Part shown: positions 44,144-52,429 of the stretch, in pieces
Layout of the letters: each line of letters begins with the position of its first letter
Position numbering within the stretch: position 1 is the first letter of the stretch
Assembly (NCBI RefSeq): GCF_001422815.1
Contig: NZ_LMMP01000001.1
Location: 117,847 to 181,846 of the forward strand
Direction: 5' to 3'
DNA from: Methylobacterium sp. Leaf91
GTDB taxonomy: Bacteria; Pseudomonadota; Alphaproteobacteria; Rhizobiales; Beijerinckiaceae
Length of the DNA: 64,000 nt
Notes under the pieces: generated by a model
The model's database searches: none
Seen by the model: only the letters and a program-made list of their open reading frames with translations
What the model was told of the DNA's origin: nothing
Program-made: the position numbers and the translations under genes

Positions 44144-45205
44144 TCATGCGCCCCCCGTCACGGCGAGGTCGCCGTAGAACCGCGCCGCCACGTCGGGATG
44201 GGAGCGCAGGCGGCCCTTGAGGTAGTTGCGGCCGACCTCGTGGAAGAGCGGGTTGTCGGGGTCGCTCGCCGGGCCGCGCGCCTCTGCGGCGAGGTCGGGC
44301 GGCAAATCGAGCAAGGGAACGGTGGCGTCGTGGCGGGCGCCGAGGAAGAACGCGACCGAGAGGCGGTCGCGCCCCGCCGGCGGGGTGACGACCCGGTGGA
44401 TCGTGGCCCGCAGGTAGCCGTTGGAGGCGAGTTCGAGGAGTTCGCCGATATTGACGACGAAGCTCCCCTCCACCGGCTCGGCGGCGATCCAGCCGTCCCG
44501 CCCCTCGACTTCGAGGCCGCTCTGCCCGTCCTGGACCAGCAGCGTGAGGAAGCCGCTATCCTTGTGGGCGCCGACGCCCTGCTCTCCCTGCGTGGCCTCA
44601 CGGCCGGGATAGCGGATGATCTTGATGTGCTGGTTCGGCGCGCCCTGGTAGATCGGGGCGAACACGTCCTCCGGCTGACCCAAGGCGAGGGCGAAGGCGC
44701 GCAGCAGGCGGATGCCGAGCTGCGTCACCGCCGCCTGCCAGCGCAGCAGGCCGACGCGGAGTTCGGGCAGGCCGACCGGCCATTGGTTGGGGCCCTGCAG
44801 ACGGCTCCAGGGGGGCGAGGCTGCGGTTTGCGGCAGGGCCTCGCGCTCGGCGCCGACATCGAACTGCTCGCGCCAATCCGGCGCGCCCCGCGTGATCTCG
44901 CGTCCGGCCGCCGTGTAGCCGCGAAAATGCGGCGAGCGCACCATCGCAACGGCCTGTTTCTCCGGGAGGGGCAGGGCGAAGAAGCGCCGGGCTAGGGCCC
45001 GGACCTCGGCGATCTCCGCCGCCGGAATGCCGTGGCCGACGAGGTGAAAGAAGCCGACATCGCGGGCGGCATCACGCAGCTCGGCCAGGAAGGCCTCCCG
45101 CTCGGCCGGTCCGGCATCCAGCCGGCGCAGGTCGAGACGGGGGATCGAGGCGGCGGAAGCAGAGGATTCCGGTGCCGCCCACGAAGCCAGCGGGGAAGCC
45201 GCCAT
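44144..45205 (-). CDS. 2-oxoglutarate/Fe(II)-dependent oxygenase (IPNS family)
   Basis: A 353-residue enzyme. The N-terminal DIOX part has IPRLDLRRL and RDVGFFHLVGHGIP. The catalytic jelly roll has the iron triad GAHKDSG (His, Asp) with the second His in ATIHRVVTPPAGRDRLSVAFF (RLS binding 2-oxoglutarate). Substrate unknown; relatives include isopenicillin N synthase and ethylene-forming enzymes. It starts two bases after the metY stop, so the two are in one operon and its role may be in sulfur-compound or thioether oxidation; that part is inference. Confidence 0.9.
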   Translation of the reverse strand: MAASPLASWAAPESSASAASIPRLDLRRLDAGPAEREAFLAELRDAARDVGFFHLVGHGIPAAEIAEVRALARRFFALPLPEKQAVAMVRSPHFRGYTAAGREITRGAPDWREQFDVGAEREALPQTAASPPWSRLQGPNQWPVGLPELRVGLLRWQAAVTQLGIRLLRAFALALGQPEDVFAPIYQGAPNQHIKIIRYPGREATQGEQGVGAHKDSGFLTLLVQDGQSGLEVEGRDGWIAAEPVEGSFVVNIGELLELASNGYLRATIHRVVTPPAGRDRLSVAFFLGARHDATVPLLDLPPDLAAEARGPASDPDNPLFHEVGRNYLKGRLRSHPDVAARFYGDLAVTGGA

Positions 45206-45207
45206 GG

Positions 45208-46566
45208 TCAGGCGGCTTTCGCGAAGGACCCGACCGAGGCCAGGGCCTGGTCGAGATCGGCCAGGATGTCGTCGATATGTTCGAGGCCGATGGAAAGGCG
45301 GACATAGCCGTCGGACACGCCGGTGGCGCGCTGGTCGGCGGGGGACAATTGCGAATGCGTGGTGCTGGCCGGATGGATCGCGAGGCTGCGGGCATCGCCG
45401 ATATTGGCCACGTGATAGAACAGCGACAGGGCCTCGATGAAGTGCCGGCCGGCCTCTCGCCCGGCCGCGAGTTCGAACCCGACGAGGCCGCCATAGCCGC
45501 CCTTGAGGTATCGTTCCGCCCGCTCGCGCGCTTTGCCGGTGGCGTGCGAGGGGTGGATGACCCGCTCGATCTCGGGCCGTGCGGCGAGGTAATCGACCAC
45601 GGCCTGCGCGTTGCGGCTGTGGCGCTCGATCCGCAGGGCCACGGTCTCCAGCCCCTGCAGGGTGAGGAAGGCATTGAGCGGCGAGACGGACGGGCCGAGG
45701 TCGCGTAGCAGCCGGACCCGGGCGCGCAGGATATAGGCGATGGGCCCGAGGGGCTTGGCCGCCTCGGTCCAGACTGCGCCGTGATAGCTCGGATCGGGGG
45801 TGTTGAGGGCCGGCTGGCGCTGGGGGTTGGCCGTCCAGTCGAACCGACCGCCATCGATGATGGCGCCGCCGATGGCGATGCCGTGGCCGCCGAGATACTT
45901 GGTGGTGGAATAGACCACGATCGCCGCGCCATGGTCGAACGGGCGCGCCAGGAGCGGCGCGGCGGTGTTGTCGACGATGAGCGGGATGCCGAAGCTCCGG
46001 CCGATCTCGGCCACCTCCGCGATGGGGAAGACCGCGAGTTTCGGGTTGGCCAGCGTCTCGCCGTAATAGGCGCGGGTGCGGTCGTCGGTGGCGCGGCGGA
46101 AATTCTCCGGGTCGGCCGGATCGACGAAGCGAACCTCGATTCCCTGCTCGGCCAGCGTGTTGGCGAAGAGGTTCCAGGTGCCGCCATAGAGGTCGGTGGA
46201 GGCGACGATGTTGTCGCCCACCCGCGCGAGGTTCTGCACCGACAGGGCGGAGGCCGCCTGGCCCGACGCCAGCGCCAGCGCCGCCGCCCCGCCTTCGAGG
46301 GCGGCGAGGCGCTGCTCCAGCACGTCGACGGTGGGATTCGTCACACGGGTGTAGAGGTGGCCGAGTTCCTTCAAGGCGAACAGGTTCTCGGCATGGGCCG
46401 TGTCGCGGAACTGGAACGAGGTGGTCTGGTGGATCGGCACCGCCACCGAGCCCGTGGTCGGATCGGCGCGCCAGCCCGCATGCAGAGCGATCGTCTCGGG
46501 GTGAAGCGAGGCGGGCCGGGGCGATTTGGGCCGGGGCGACTTGGGCGTCGTGTTCTGGTTGGACAT
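45208..46566 (-). CDS. metY: O-acetylhomoserine sulfhydrylase (MetY-type)
   Basis: A 452-residue Cys/Met-metabolism PLP enzyme. HAGWRADPTTGSVAVPIHQTTSF opens the family domain. YTRVTNPTVDVLEQRLAALEGG, IVDNTAAPLLARPFDHGA and the Schiff-base lysine in VYSTTKYLGGHG follow. Length exceeds cystathionine gamma-synthases (about 390), typical for MetY. It makes homocysteine from O-acetylhomoserine and sulfide. The start has GGAG about eight bases upstream; the Ser/Pro/Lys-rich first 22 residues are unusual. Expressed from a strong promoter about 180 bases upstream. Confidence 0.92.
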   Translation of the reverse strand: MSNQNTTPKSPRPKSPRPASLHPETIALHAGWRADPTTGSVAVPIHQTTSFQFRDTAHAENLFALKELGHLYTRVTNPTVDVLEQRLAALEGGAAALALASGQAASALSVQNLARVGDNIVASTDLYGGTWNLFANTLAEQGIEVRFVDPADPENFRRATDDRTRAYYGETLANPKLAVFPIAEVAEIGRSFGIPLIVDNTAAPLLARPFDHGAAIVVYSTTKYLGGHGIAIGGAIIDGGRFDWTANPQRQPALNTPDPSYHGAVWTEAAKPLGPIAYILRARVRLLRDLGPSVSPLNAFLTLQGLETVALRIERHSRNAQAVVDYLAARPEIERVIHPSHATGKARERAERYLKGGYGGLVGFELAAGREAGRHFIEALSLFYHVANIGDARSLAIHPASTTHSQLSPADQRATGVSDGYVRLSIGLEHIDDILADLDQALASVGSFAKAA

Positions 46567-46746
46567 GGGGTGGCTCCGGGAAAGGGAAAGAGGCGGGGGC
46601 ATTGGCCAAGGGATATCGGTCACCGCTTCGCAGAAGCGGCGTGATCCCGGCATCGACCGGAATGATCGGAACTACAGTTCCGTCGAAGATGAAGTCTATT
46701 CCGGGTTTCGACTATGCCGCTCGGCGACTGCTCAAGATGACGTCCG

Positions 46747-46775
46747 TATCATGAGGCACGGACCGTCCCTGTCAA
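46747..46775 (-). promoter_or_regulatory. Sigma-70-type promoter of metY
   Basis: On the minus strand, TTGACA (46775-46770) and ATGATA (46752-46747) are exactly 17 bases apart, the best promoter match in the window. The leader of about 180 bases contains the hairpins CGGAAC/GTTCCG (46667-46682) and CCGCTTC/GAAGCGG (46623-46639). No SAM-riboswitch consensus was recognised. Confidence 0.7.
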
Positions 46776-46951
46776 CGAAATGGAATTTCGATTTTCGAGG
46801 TGGATCGACACAAAGTCTTCGGCCGCGAGGGTGAGAGGAAGAAGAGACCGTTCAAACCCGGCATGAGCCCGCCTACCACCGCCGATGCGCGGGTAAGGCC
46901 AAGACGGCGTGGACCGTCGATGGACTCCCTACTGCCAATCCGGCCCGCCCC

Positions 46952-47332
46952 TCACCCCTGGCGTCGCTCGAACCGGAAAGGGCGGTGCTCGTCCTCGAAG
47001 GCCCGCATCTCGACCGCCCACAACCCGCCATCGTCACCGTTCAGGGTGAAATGGAGTGCGTAGGCGGCACCGCCCTCCCCGGCGGGGTCGCGGAACTCGA
47101 TCTCGTCCAGCCACTATGGCTCGTCTGGGCGGCCGGAGGCTTTCGTCCTGTCCACGAACAGGTCGAGATAGGCCGAGGCCGAGGCCGCGTCCCGCACGGC
47201 CGGGAGCGAGGCTCCGACCTTGGTCGCCAGACCAGCCTGGGCGTAGCTGACCTCGCCGCCGAGGTAGAGGGTGATATGGTCGATCCGCGCGACCCAGGTG
47301 GCAGGTCCCATCCGGGTGAAGTTCAGGGCCAC
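46952..47332 (-). pseudogene. Hypothetical gene interrupted by one in-frame amber codon
   Basis: A GTG start with an excellent ribosome site (GGGGAGGTGA) begins a frame MALNFTRMGPATWVARIDH. It is stopped by TAG at 47114-47116 after GRPDEP, yet continues in the same frame for 53 more sense codons (WLDEIEFRDPAGEGG to FERRQG) to a TGA at 46952-46954. Composition and codon bias are the same on both sides. So the gene is either inactivated by a single nonsense change or read through. No family recognised. The first 72 codons would still be made. Confidence 0.75.
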
Positions 47333-47420
47333 GGCGTCACCTCCCCCTCCCCGCCCCTGCGGGGGACCGCCTCTCCCTGCGGAACGAAGGTGCCGGCCAG
47401 GATGAGGCGGATGGGATCGC

Positions 47421-47630
47421 TCAGTCGACGGCGATCATCACGTCGGAGGATTTGACGACGGCATAGGCTTCGCCGCCCACGGCGAGGCCGAGCGCATCCA
47501 CCGATTCATTGGTGATCGAGGCGGTGACGACCGTGCCGTCGGCAATCTCGATCTTCACATGGGCGGTGGTCGCGCCCTTCTCGACGGCGACGATCTTGCC
47601 CTTGAGGGTGTTGCGCGCGCTGATCTTCAT
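47421..47630 (-). CDS. Molbindin-like (Mop/TOBE) molybdate-binding protein
   Basis: A 69-residue single TOBE/Mop domain: MKISARNTLKGKIVAVEKGATTAHVKI is the signature, followed by ITNESVDALGLAVGG and AVVKSSDVMIAVD. Such proteins oligomerise and store molybdate in the cytoplasm. AGGAAACGTC precedes the ATG. The start lies eight bases after the modA stop, so modA and this gene form an operon. Confidence 0.93.
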   Translation of the reverse strand: MKISARNTLKGKIVAVEKGATTAHVKIEIADGTVVTASITNESVDALGLAVGGEAYAVVKSSDVMIAVD

Positions 47631-47638
47631 GACGTTTC

Positions 47639-48439
47639 CTATGGTTTTGCTGCGTTGGAGCCGAGGAGCGTGAAGCCCTGCGCCTCGAAGAACGGCCTCG
47701 CCTCGGCGCTCTTCAGGAAGGCGAGGAATTTCGCCGCCCCCTCCCCCTTGGCTTCGGCCGTGACGGCGAAGGGGTACACGACCGGTGGATGGCTGTCCGG
47801 CGGAAACACGCCCACGATCTTCACGCCCGGATCGGATCTGGCGTCGCTCTCGTAGACCACGCCCAGCGGCGCTTCACCGCGCGAGACCAGGAGCAATGCG
47901 GCTCGCACGTTGTCGGCCTGGGCGAGGCGCGGCTGCAGTCGTCCCCACAGGCCGAGCTTCTCGAAAGCGGCTTTCGCGTATTTGCCGATGGGCACCGAAT
48001 TGACCTCGCCGGTGGCGAGACGCCCCTCGGGTCCGAGTGCGGCGGAAAAGCCCTCGGCGGTGAACGGCAGGTCGGCGGTCGCGGCGTCCTTCGGCGCGAT
48101 GACGACGATGCGGTTGCCGAGCAGGTTCACGCGGGTCTCGGGACGGATGAGGTTCTTCTGTGCGAGGTAGTCCATCCATTCGAGATCCGCCGAGGCGAAC
48201 AGATCGGCCGGCGCACCGGATTCGATCTGCCGCGCCAGGGCCGAGGACGCGGCGTAGCTCGCCTTCACCGCGATGCCGCTCCTGGCGGTGAAGGCCTTGC
48301 CGGCATTGTCGAGGGCGTTCTTCAGGCTCGCGGCGGCGAAGACCGTGGCCGTCTCGGCCGCCCGGGCGGCCGAGACGAGGATAACGGGGGCTAGGATGAC
48401 GGAGCCGGCGAGGACCAGGGCACGGAGGGCGGTGAGCAT
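47639..48439 (-). CDS. modA: Molybdate ABC transporter substrate-binding protein
   Basis: A 266-residue periplasmic protein. Signal peptide MLTALRALVLAGSVILAPVILVSAARA is followed by VFAAASLKNALDNAGKAF and ASSALARQIESGAPADLFASAD, the ModA signature with Ser and Ala oxyanion contacts. YAKAAFEKLGLW and GEAPLGVVYESDA also fit. No modB or modC gene is adjacent on either side, so the permease components must lie elsewhere. Divergent from the ModE-type regulator, with a ModE box in the gap. Confidence 0.94.
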   Translation of the reverse strand: MLTALRALVLAGSVILAPVILVSAARAAETATVFAAASLKNALDNAGKAFTARSGIAVKASYAASSALARQIESGAPADLFASADLEWMDYLAQKNLIRPETRVNLLGNRIVVIAPKDAATADLPFTAEGFSAALGPEGRLATGEVNSVPIGKYAKAAFEKLGLWGRLQPRLAQADNVRAALLLVSRGEAPLGVVYESDARSDPGVKIVGVFPPDSHPPVVYPFAVTAEAKGEGAAKFLAFLKSAEARPFFEAQGFTLLGSNAAKP

Positions 48440-48513
48440 GACGGATCGTCTCTCGAAGGCGCACAGTAAAGGGACGGCCGTCAGGCGGCCGCATCTACGA
48501 TAACCCGGCGCAG

Positions 48514-48537
48514 CGCTATATACATCCCGACATATCG
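48514..48537. promoter_or_regulatory. ModE box between modA and the ModE-type gene
   Basis: CGCTATAT-N8-ACATATCG, close to the E. coli modA operator CGTTATAT-N8-ACATAACG in both half-sites and spacer length. It is 75 bases upstream of the modA start and 114 bases upstream of the regulator gene start, in the divergent region. Molybdate-bound ModE would repress modA-mop from here. Confidence 0.75.
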
Positions 48538-48650
48538 ATCGCTCAAGGTCCGACCGCCCGGCGCGTGCGGTCGAAACGGCCCGCCATTGGGCCTATCGTC
48601 GACCCTCGTTGGAACGGGTCCGGGGCGGCGGGCGGGGAAGAGGCGGGCAG

Positions 48651-49028
48651 ATGGCGAGGTTGAGCATCCGGGTCGATCTCAAGCCCGGGAACCGCATCGG
48701 TCCGGGCAAGATCCAGCTCCTCGAAATGATCGCCGAACATGGCTCGATCTCGGCGGCAGGACGGGCCATCGGCATGTCCTACAGGCGGGCTTGGACGCTC
48801 ACCGAGGCGCTGAACGCCGGCTTCGGCCGGCCGATGGTGGAGGTCCAGATCGGCGGCAGGAGCGGCGGCGGCGCGCGGCTGACAGCCTTCGGTACCGATC
48901 TGGTCCGCGCTTACCGCGCCATCGAGGCGGCGGCGGCCGAGGCTGCCGCGCCGTTCCTGAACGGGCTGGACGCAGGAACGGTCACGCCCGGCGACGGCGA
49001 GGGAGCGCCCGTCGAACGCACCGGATGA
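48651..49028 (+). CDS. ModE-type winged-helix molybdate regulator
   Basis: A 125-residue protein consisting only of the N-terminal ModE domain. GPGKIQLLEMIAEHGSISAAGRAIGMSYRRAWTLTEALN is the helix-turn-helix, and PMVEVQIGGRSGGGARLTAFG follows. The TOBE molybdate-binding domains of E. coli ModE are absent, as in many alphaproteobacterial MopA/MopB regulators. The separate Mop protein encoded nearby may relate to effector sensing. Start at 48651 begins the domain; the upstream in-frame ATG at 48609 gives Gly/Arg-rich junk. Confidence 0.9.
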   Translation: MARLSIRVDLKPGNRIGPGKIQLLEMIAEHGSISAAGRAIGMSYRRAWTLTEALNAGFGRPMVEVQIGGRSGGGARLTAFGTDLVRAYRAIEAAAAEAAAPFLNGLDAGTVTPGDGEGAPVERTG

Positions 49029-49045
49029 GGGGGCCACAGCCGGCC

Positions 49046-49981
49046 TCAGGCGACGTTCGTCGGCCGCCGGTCGATCTCGAGTGCCGCATCCACGACGGCA
49101 TCGCCAGCGAAATGGTGCAGCATGTGGCCGAGCCCATGCAGCCAGCGAAAGGTCGCGCCCGGAATCAGGCGCGCGGCCTGACGCCCATGGACAAGCGGGT
49201 TCGTGACGATGTCGGCACTGCCGCACAGGATGGCCACGGGCACACGGCAGGTCGCGTAACTGATCGCGCTGCGGGACAGATCCCCCCATAGCAGATTGGC
49301 GTTCTCGCCATCGGCGACGAGGCGGCGGTGCTGGCCGGCGAGCCGGAAGGGAAATTCGGCGGCGAAACGCTCCGGCATCCGCTGCGGCAGGAACATGGCC
49401 CGCCACAGCAACGGCATCAGCATTGCGTCGCTGCCAGATAGCATCCGCGACAGTGCCTCCCCGCCCACCGGGCTGGCGCGCGGCCCGAACAGGATCTGTT
49501 CGAGGCGCAATTCGGGAAAGCAGATCGGCGAGATGGCGACCACGCCGCCCGTCTCGTCGGGATAGGCCATGCCGAAGGCGAGACAGACCGCACCGCCGAA
49601 GGAATGGCCGACAAGGATGGGTCGGGTCAGCTGCAGAGCGCGCGAGACCTCCCGCAGGATATCGGCCTGGCGCCAGAGCGACGCGTCGCTCAGGCGGACA
49701 TGCTCGCTCTCGCCATGGCCGGGCCGATCGATGGCGACCACGCGGAAGTGCCGCGACAACGCTTCCATGGGCCCGAGCCACATGTCGTCCAGGGTCATCA
49801 CCGCGCCGTGGACGAGGATAAGGTCCGGCCCCGACCCCGCTTCCACATAGGCGATCCTCGGCCCGTCCGGGATGTCGAGGAAGCGGCGTGGCGGCACAGC
49901 CCCCCATCGCGTCACCGGAGGGGGAGACGCTTCGAGGAGAGCTGCATCGCGGCTTGGTTCGGCATCGATCCTCAACGCCAC
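49046..49981 (-). CDS. Alpha/beta hydrolase
   Basis: A 311-residue hydrolase. LILVHGAVMTLDDMWLG (oxyanion region), VGHSFGGAVCLAFG with the nucleophile Ser, the Asp in ILCGSADIVTN and the His in LHGLGHMLHHF give a complete triad. A region of PESFAAEFP type, about 170-230, forms the cap. Start GTG is uncertain. The gene begins one base after the SDR stop, so both are co-transcribed; substrate unknown. Confidence 0.87.
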   Translation of the reverse strand: MALRIDAEPSRDAALLEASPPPVTRWGAVPPRRFLDIPDGPRIAYVEAGSGPDLILVHGAVMTLDDMWLGPMEALSRHFRVVAIDRPGHGESEHVRLSDASLWRQADILREVSRALQLTRPILVGHSFGGAVCLAFGMAYPDETGGVVAISPICFPELRLEQILFGPRASPVGGEALSRMLSGSDAMLMPLLWRAMFLPQRMPERFAAEFPFRLAGQHRRLVADGENANLLWGDLSRSAISYATCRVPVAILCGSADIVTNPLVHGRQAARLIPGATFRWLHGLGHMLHHFAGDAVVDAALEIDRRPTNVA

Positions 49982-49982
49982 C

Positions 49983-50990
49983 TCAGTATCGTCTTCCGGG
50001 CAAAGACTTGCGGCCGAGGATCACGGCGGCGGTGGCGGCGAGGCTCGCCACGGTGCCCATGGCCACGAGGGGATGCAGGGTCGCCCGGGTATAGGTGCTC
50101 GTCCGCATGACGGGATAGGGCGGCGCGCCCCTCACCTCGCCCGCGCCGCGCGGAGCGTGCAGAGCACCCTCGGATTGCTCCGCCGGCTCCGAGCGCTTCT
50201 GGAGCGCGATGATGGAGGAGGCCAGCCGGTCGTAGGCGCCGGGGGCGAATTCCTTGCCCATGACGAACAGCTTGCCGCCACCGCCGACGATGATGTCGCG
50301 CTGGCCATGCTCCGCCGCGTGAAGGATCGCGTTGGCGACCTCCTCCGGCGGATAGATGGGCGGAGGCAAAGCCGGCCGCCGGTCCATGTAGTTGCGGGCC
50401 CGGTCGGGGAGTGGCGTGTCGATCGAGGCCGGCTTGATCAGCGTGACGGAGACCGGCGCGTCCTCGGCGATCAACTCCATGCGCAGCGTGTCGGTGAAGC
50501 CCTTCACCGCGTGTTTCGAGGTCGCGTAGAGGCCCTGGAACGGGAAGGCGAGGTCGGAGGCGATGCTGCCGACATTGATGAGCGCGCCCCCGCGCCGGCG
50601 CAGGTGCTCGACCGCGATCAGGGATCCGTTCACCGTGCCCCAGAGGTTGGTCCGGATGAGCCGCTCGTGGTCCTCCTGGGCGATCTCAGAGAGCGGCCCA
50701 TAGACGGTAAGGCCGGCGACGTTCACCCAGGTGTCGAAACCGCCGAAGGTCGCGATGGCGGCGTCGGCGATGGCCTGGACATCCTCGCGGCGTCCCACAT
50801 CCGCCACGACGGAGGCGGCACGGCCGGCGCCGCCGAACTCCTCGCGAAGGCGTGCGAGGACGTCCGCGCTCCGTGCCGCGAGGACGACGCGGGCGCCCCG
50901 CGCCGAGGCCATGCGGGCCGTGGCGAGGCCGATACCGCTCGATGCCCCCGTGATCACGATAACCTGCTCGCGCAGGGGTTTATGTTTCAT
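49983..50990 (-). CDS. Short-chain dehydrogenase/reductase with C-terminal anchor
   Basis: A 335-residue enzyme. TGASSGIG (about residues 14-21) binds NAD(P), NVAG follows in WVNVAGLTVYG, Ser in NVGSIASD and YATSK (Tyr-x-x-x-Lys) are catalytic. Unlike the usual 250-residue SDR it has an 80-residue tail ending in a hydrophobic segment (ATLHPLVAMGTVASLAATAAVIL) and GRKSLPGRRY, suggesting membrane association. Upstream gene of an operon with the alpha/beta hydrolase. Confidence 0.92.
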   Translation of the reverse strand: MKHKPLREQVIVITGASSGIGLATARMASARGARVVLAARSADVLARLREEFGGAGRAASVVADVGRREDVQAIADAAIATFGGFDTWVNVAGLTVYGPLSEIAQEDHERLIRTNLWGTVNGSLIAVEHLRRRGGALINVGSIASDLAFPFQGLYATSKHAVKGFTDTLRMELIAEDAPVSVTLIKPASIDTPLPDRARNYMDRRPALPPPIYPPEEVANAILHAAEHGQRDIIVGGGGKLFVMGKEFAPGAYDRLASSIIALQKRSEPAEQSEGALHAPRGAGEVRGAPPYPVMRTSTYTRATLHPLVAMGTVASLAATAAVILGRKSLPGRRY

Positions 50991-51119
50991 GGGCGCGTTC
51001 TCCCGGTCACTGCAGGGGTTGGAAAATCTCCAAACCTACGCATGAGTCGGGAATGCGTTGCCGGCAGCGTCGGCCTGCGCGGTTTTCACGCGCGCTCGCG
51101 TCAGCCGCCTGTGAGGCTC

Positions 51120-51374
51120 TCAGCCCCCAGTGAGACTTTCGGCGAAATCGTCGGGCACCTCGCCGAACTGGCCGAGGATCGTCGCGCTTTCAAGCTCGCC
51201 GGTCTCGTCGTCGGCGACCACCTTCAGGGCAGCGGTGCCGGGCAGGCGGCCAGACATGGCCTCCGCCTTCTTCAGGGCGCCGCTCTCCGTGGGTGCCACC
51301 TCGCGGTCACCGGGCACGAGGCGCTTGCGCTTGATCACGAAGGTCTGGACCACGAACGTCGTCTTCAGGGCCAT
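51120..51374 (-). CDS. Small conserved-looking protein, 84 residues
   Basis: Reads MALKTTFVVQTFVIKRKRLVPGDREVAPTESG onwards to DDFAESLTGG. Alternating strands and helix, no membrane segment, no motif I recognise. Codon bias is strongly coding. Start at 51374 is preferred to an earlier one at 51395. Between an SDR gene and an M50 protease gene with no overlap. Confidence 0.7.
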   Translation of the reverse strand: MALKTTFVVQTFVIKRKRLVPGDREVAPTESGALKKAEAMSGRLPGTAALKVVADDETGELESATILGQFGEVPDDFAESLTGG

Positions 51375-51430
51375 TGCCGTCTCCGTGGGCCGCACCGCCC
51401 TCCCTGCCTCATAGGCCGGGCGCGGACACC

Positions 51431-52210
51431 TTACCAGAGACGGATCAGGCCGTAGCCGTCCCGCGCGTCCACGATCTCGATGCCGAGAAGGCCGATGAGG
51501 AGGAGGCTTACCCGGAACACCACCGGGCCGAAGGCGCCGGAAAACAGGAAGAGACCCGCCAGGATCAGGCTGACATGTCCCGCCAGCGGATCGGCGAAGC
51601 GCCGTACCGGCTCGGGCAGCCAGGGCTGAAGGATGCCGTAGCCGTCGAGGCCCGGAAGCGGCAGCAGGTTGAGGATGATGGCGGTGCCCTGGAACAGGGC
51701 GGAGACGGCGAGAACCGCCCGCAGCGTGTCGGATTCCTCACCCGTGAGAGAATAGAGCAGGGCGAGCGCAAGCAGGAAGAGGCCATTCATCGCCGGGCCG
51801 GCCGCCGAGACTGCCGAGATCCAGAGCTTGCTGGACAGGAGATGGGTGTTCACGGACACGCGCCCGCCGGGAAATCCGATCCCCCCGAGGATCGTGAACA
51901 GCAGCGGCAGGACGATGGAGGAGAGCGCGTCGGCGTAGAGACGCGGGTCCAGGGTGAGGTAGCCGCTCTGCGGGATATCCGTATCGCCTCCTTTCCAGGC
52001 GACGAAGGCATGGCCGAATTCGTGCAGGCACAGGCTGAGCAGCCAGCCGGCCATCACGAAGACGAACGCCACACCCGAGCCCGCCACGGCGCCGGTGCCG
52101 ATGGCGAGGCCGGTCCCAAGGAAGATCAGGGCGATCAGCAGGAAGTTCGCACTGGGGCCGACCGGAAGGGTGGCGGCGCGAACCTGGCTTGGCGGAAGCT
52201 CTGACGACAT
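51431..52210 (-). CDS. M50-family site-2-type protease
   Basis: A 259-residue membrane protease. HEFGHA (about residues 63-68) is the zinc site in a helix, and the third ligand is in NLLPLPGLDGYG near residue 190. Six or so membrane helices. It lacks PDZ and CBS domains, resembling minimal S2P rhomboid-like relatives (COG1994 type). Start at 52210 has GGGGGTGAG just upstream. Likely cleaves a membrane-bound regulator or a signal peptide; no anti-sigma gene is adjacent. Confidence 0.9.
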   Translation of the reverse strand: MSSELPPSQVRAATLPVGPSANFLLIALIFLGTGLAIGTGAVAGSGVAFVFVMAGWLLSLCLHEFGHAFVAWKGGDTDIPQSGYLTLDPRLYADALSSIVLPLLFTILGGIGFPGGRVSVNTHLLSSKLWISAVSAAGPAMNGLFLLALALLYSLTGEESDTLRAVLAVSALFQGTAIILNLLPLPGLDGYGILQPWLPEPVRRFADPLAGHVSLILAGLFLFSGAFGPVVFRVSLLLIGLLGIEIVDARDGYGLIRLW

Positions 52211-52429
52211 CTCACCCCCGATGGAGCCTCGGACCGACGGACCGGCGGCGGCGGGTCGAGTTCCCAAATTCCGCCATGTCCAAACGCCTCATACGCTCGT
52301 AGCGCCGCGCGAGGCACCGTCGCATCGCGGGAGCTTCGTGCGCATGACACGATAAAGTGGTGGTCTCAACAGCGCACCGTCACCGACCGCCCTTCTCGAC
52401 CACTCTTCCATGAGCCAAGCCCGTCACGC

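Noticed and set aside
43848..44147. 99-codon minus-strand frame starting with an ATGA overlap at the 2OG oxygenase stop
   Set aside because: The overlap is tempting, but nearly half of it runs through the carbonic anhydrase gene in another frame and its composition is low-complexity Ser/Arg/Pro.
46567..46775. SAM riboswitch in the metY leader
   Set aside because: I looked for SAM-I, SAM-II and SAH landmarks and found none that fit, so only promoter and hairpins are reported.
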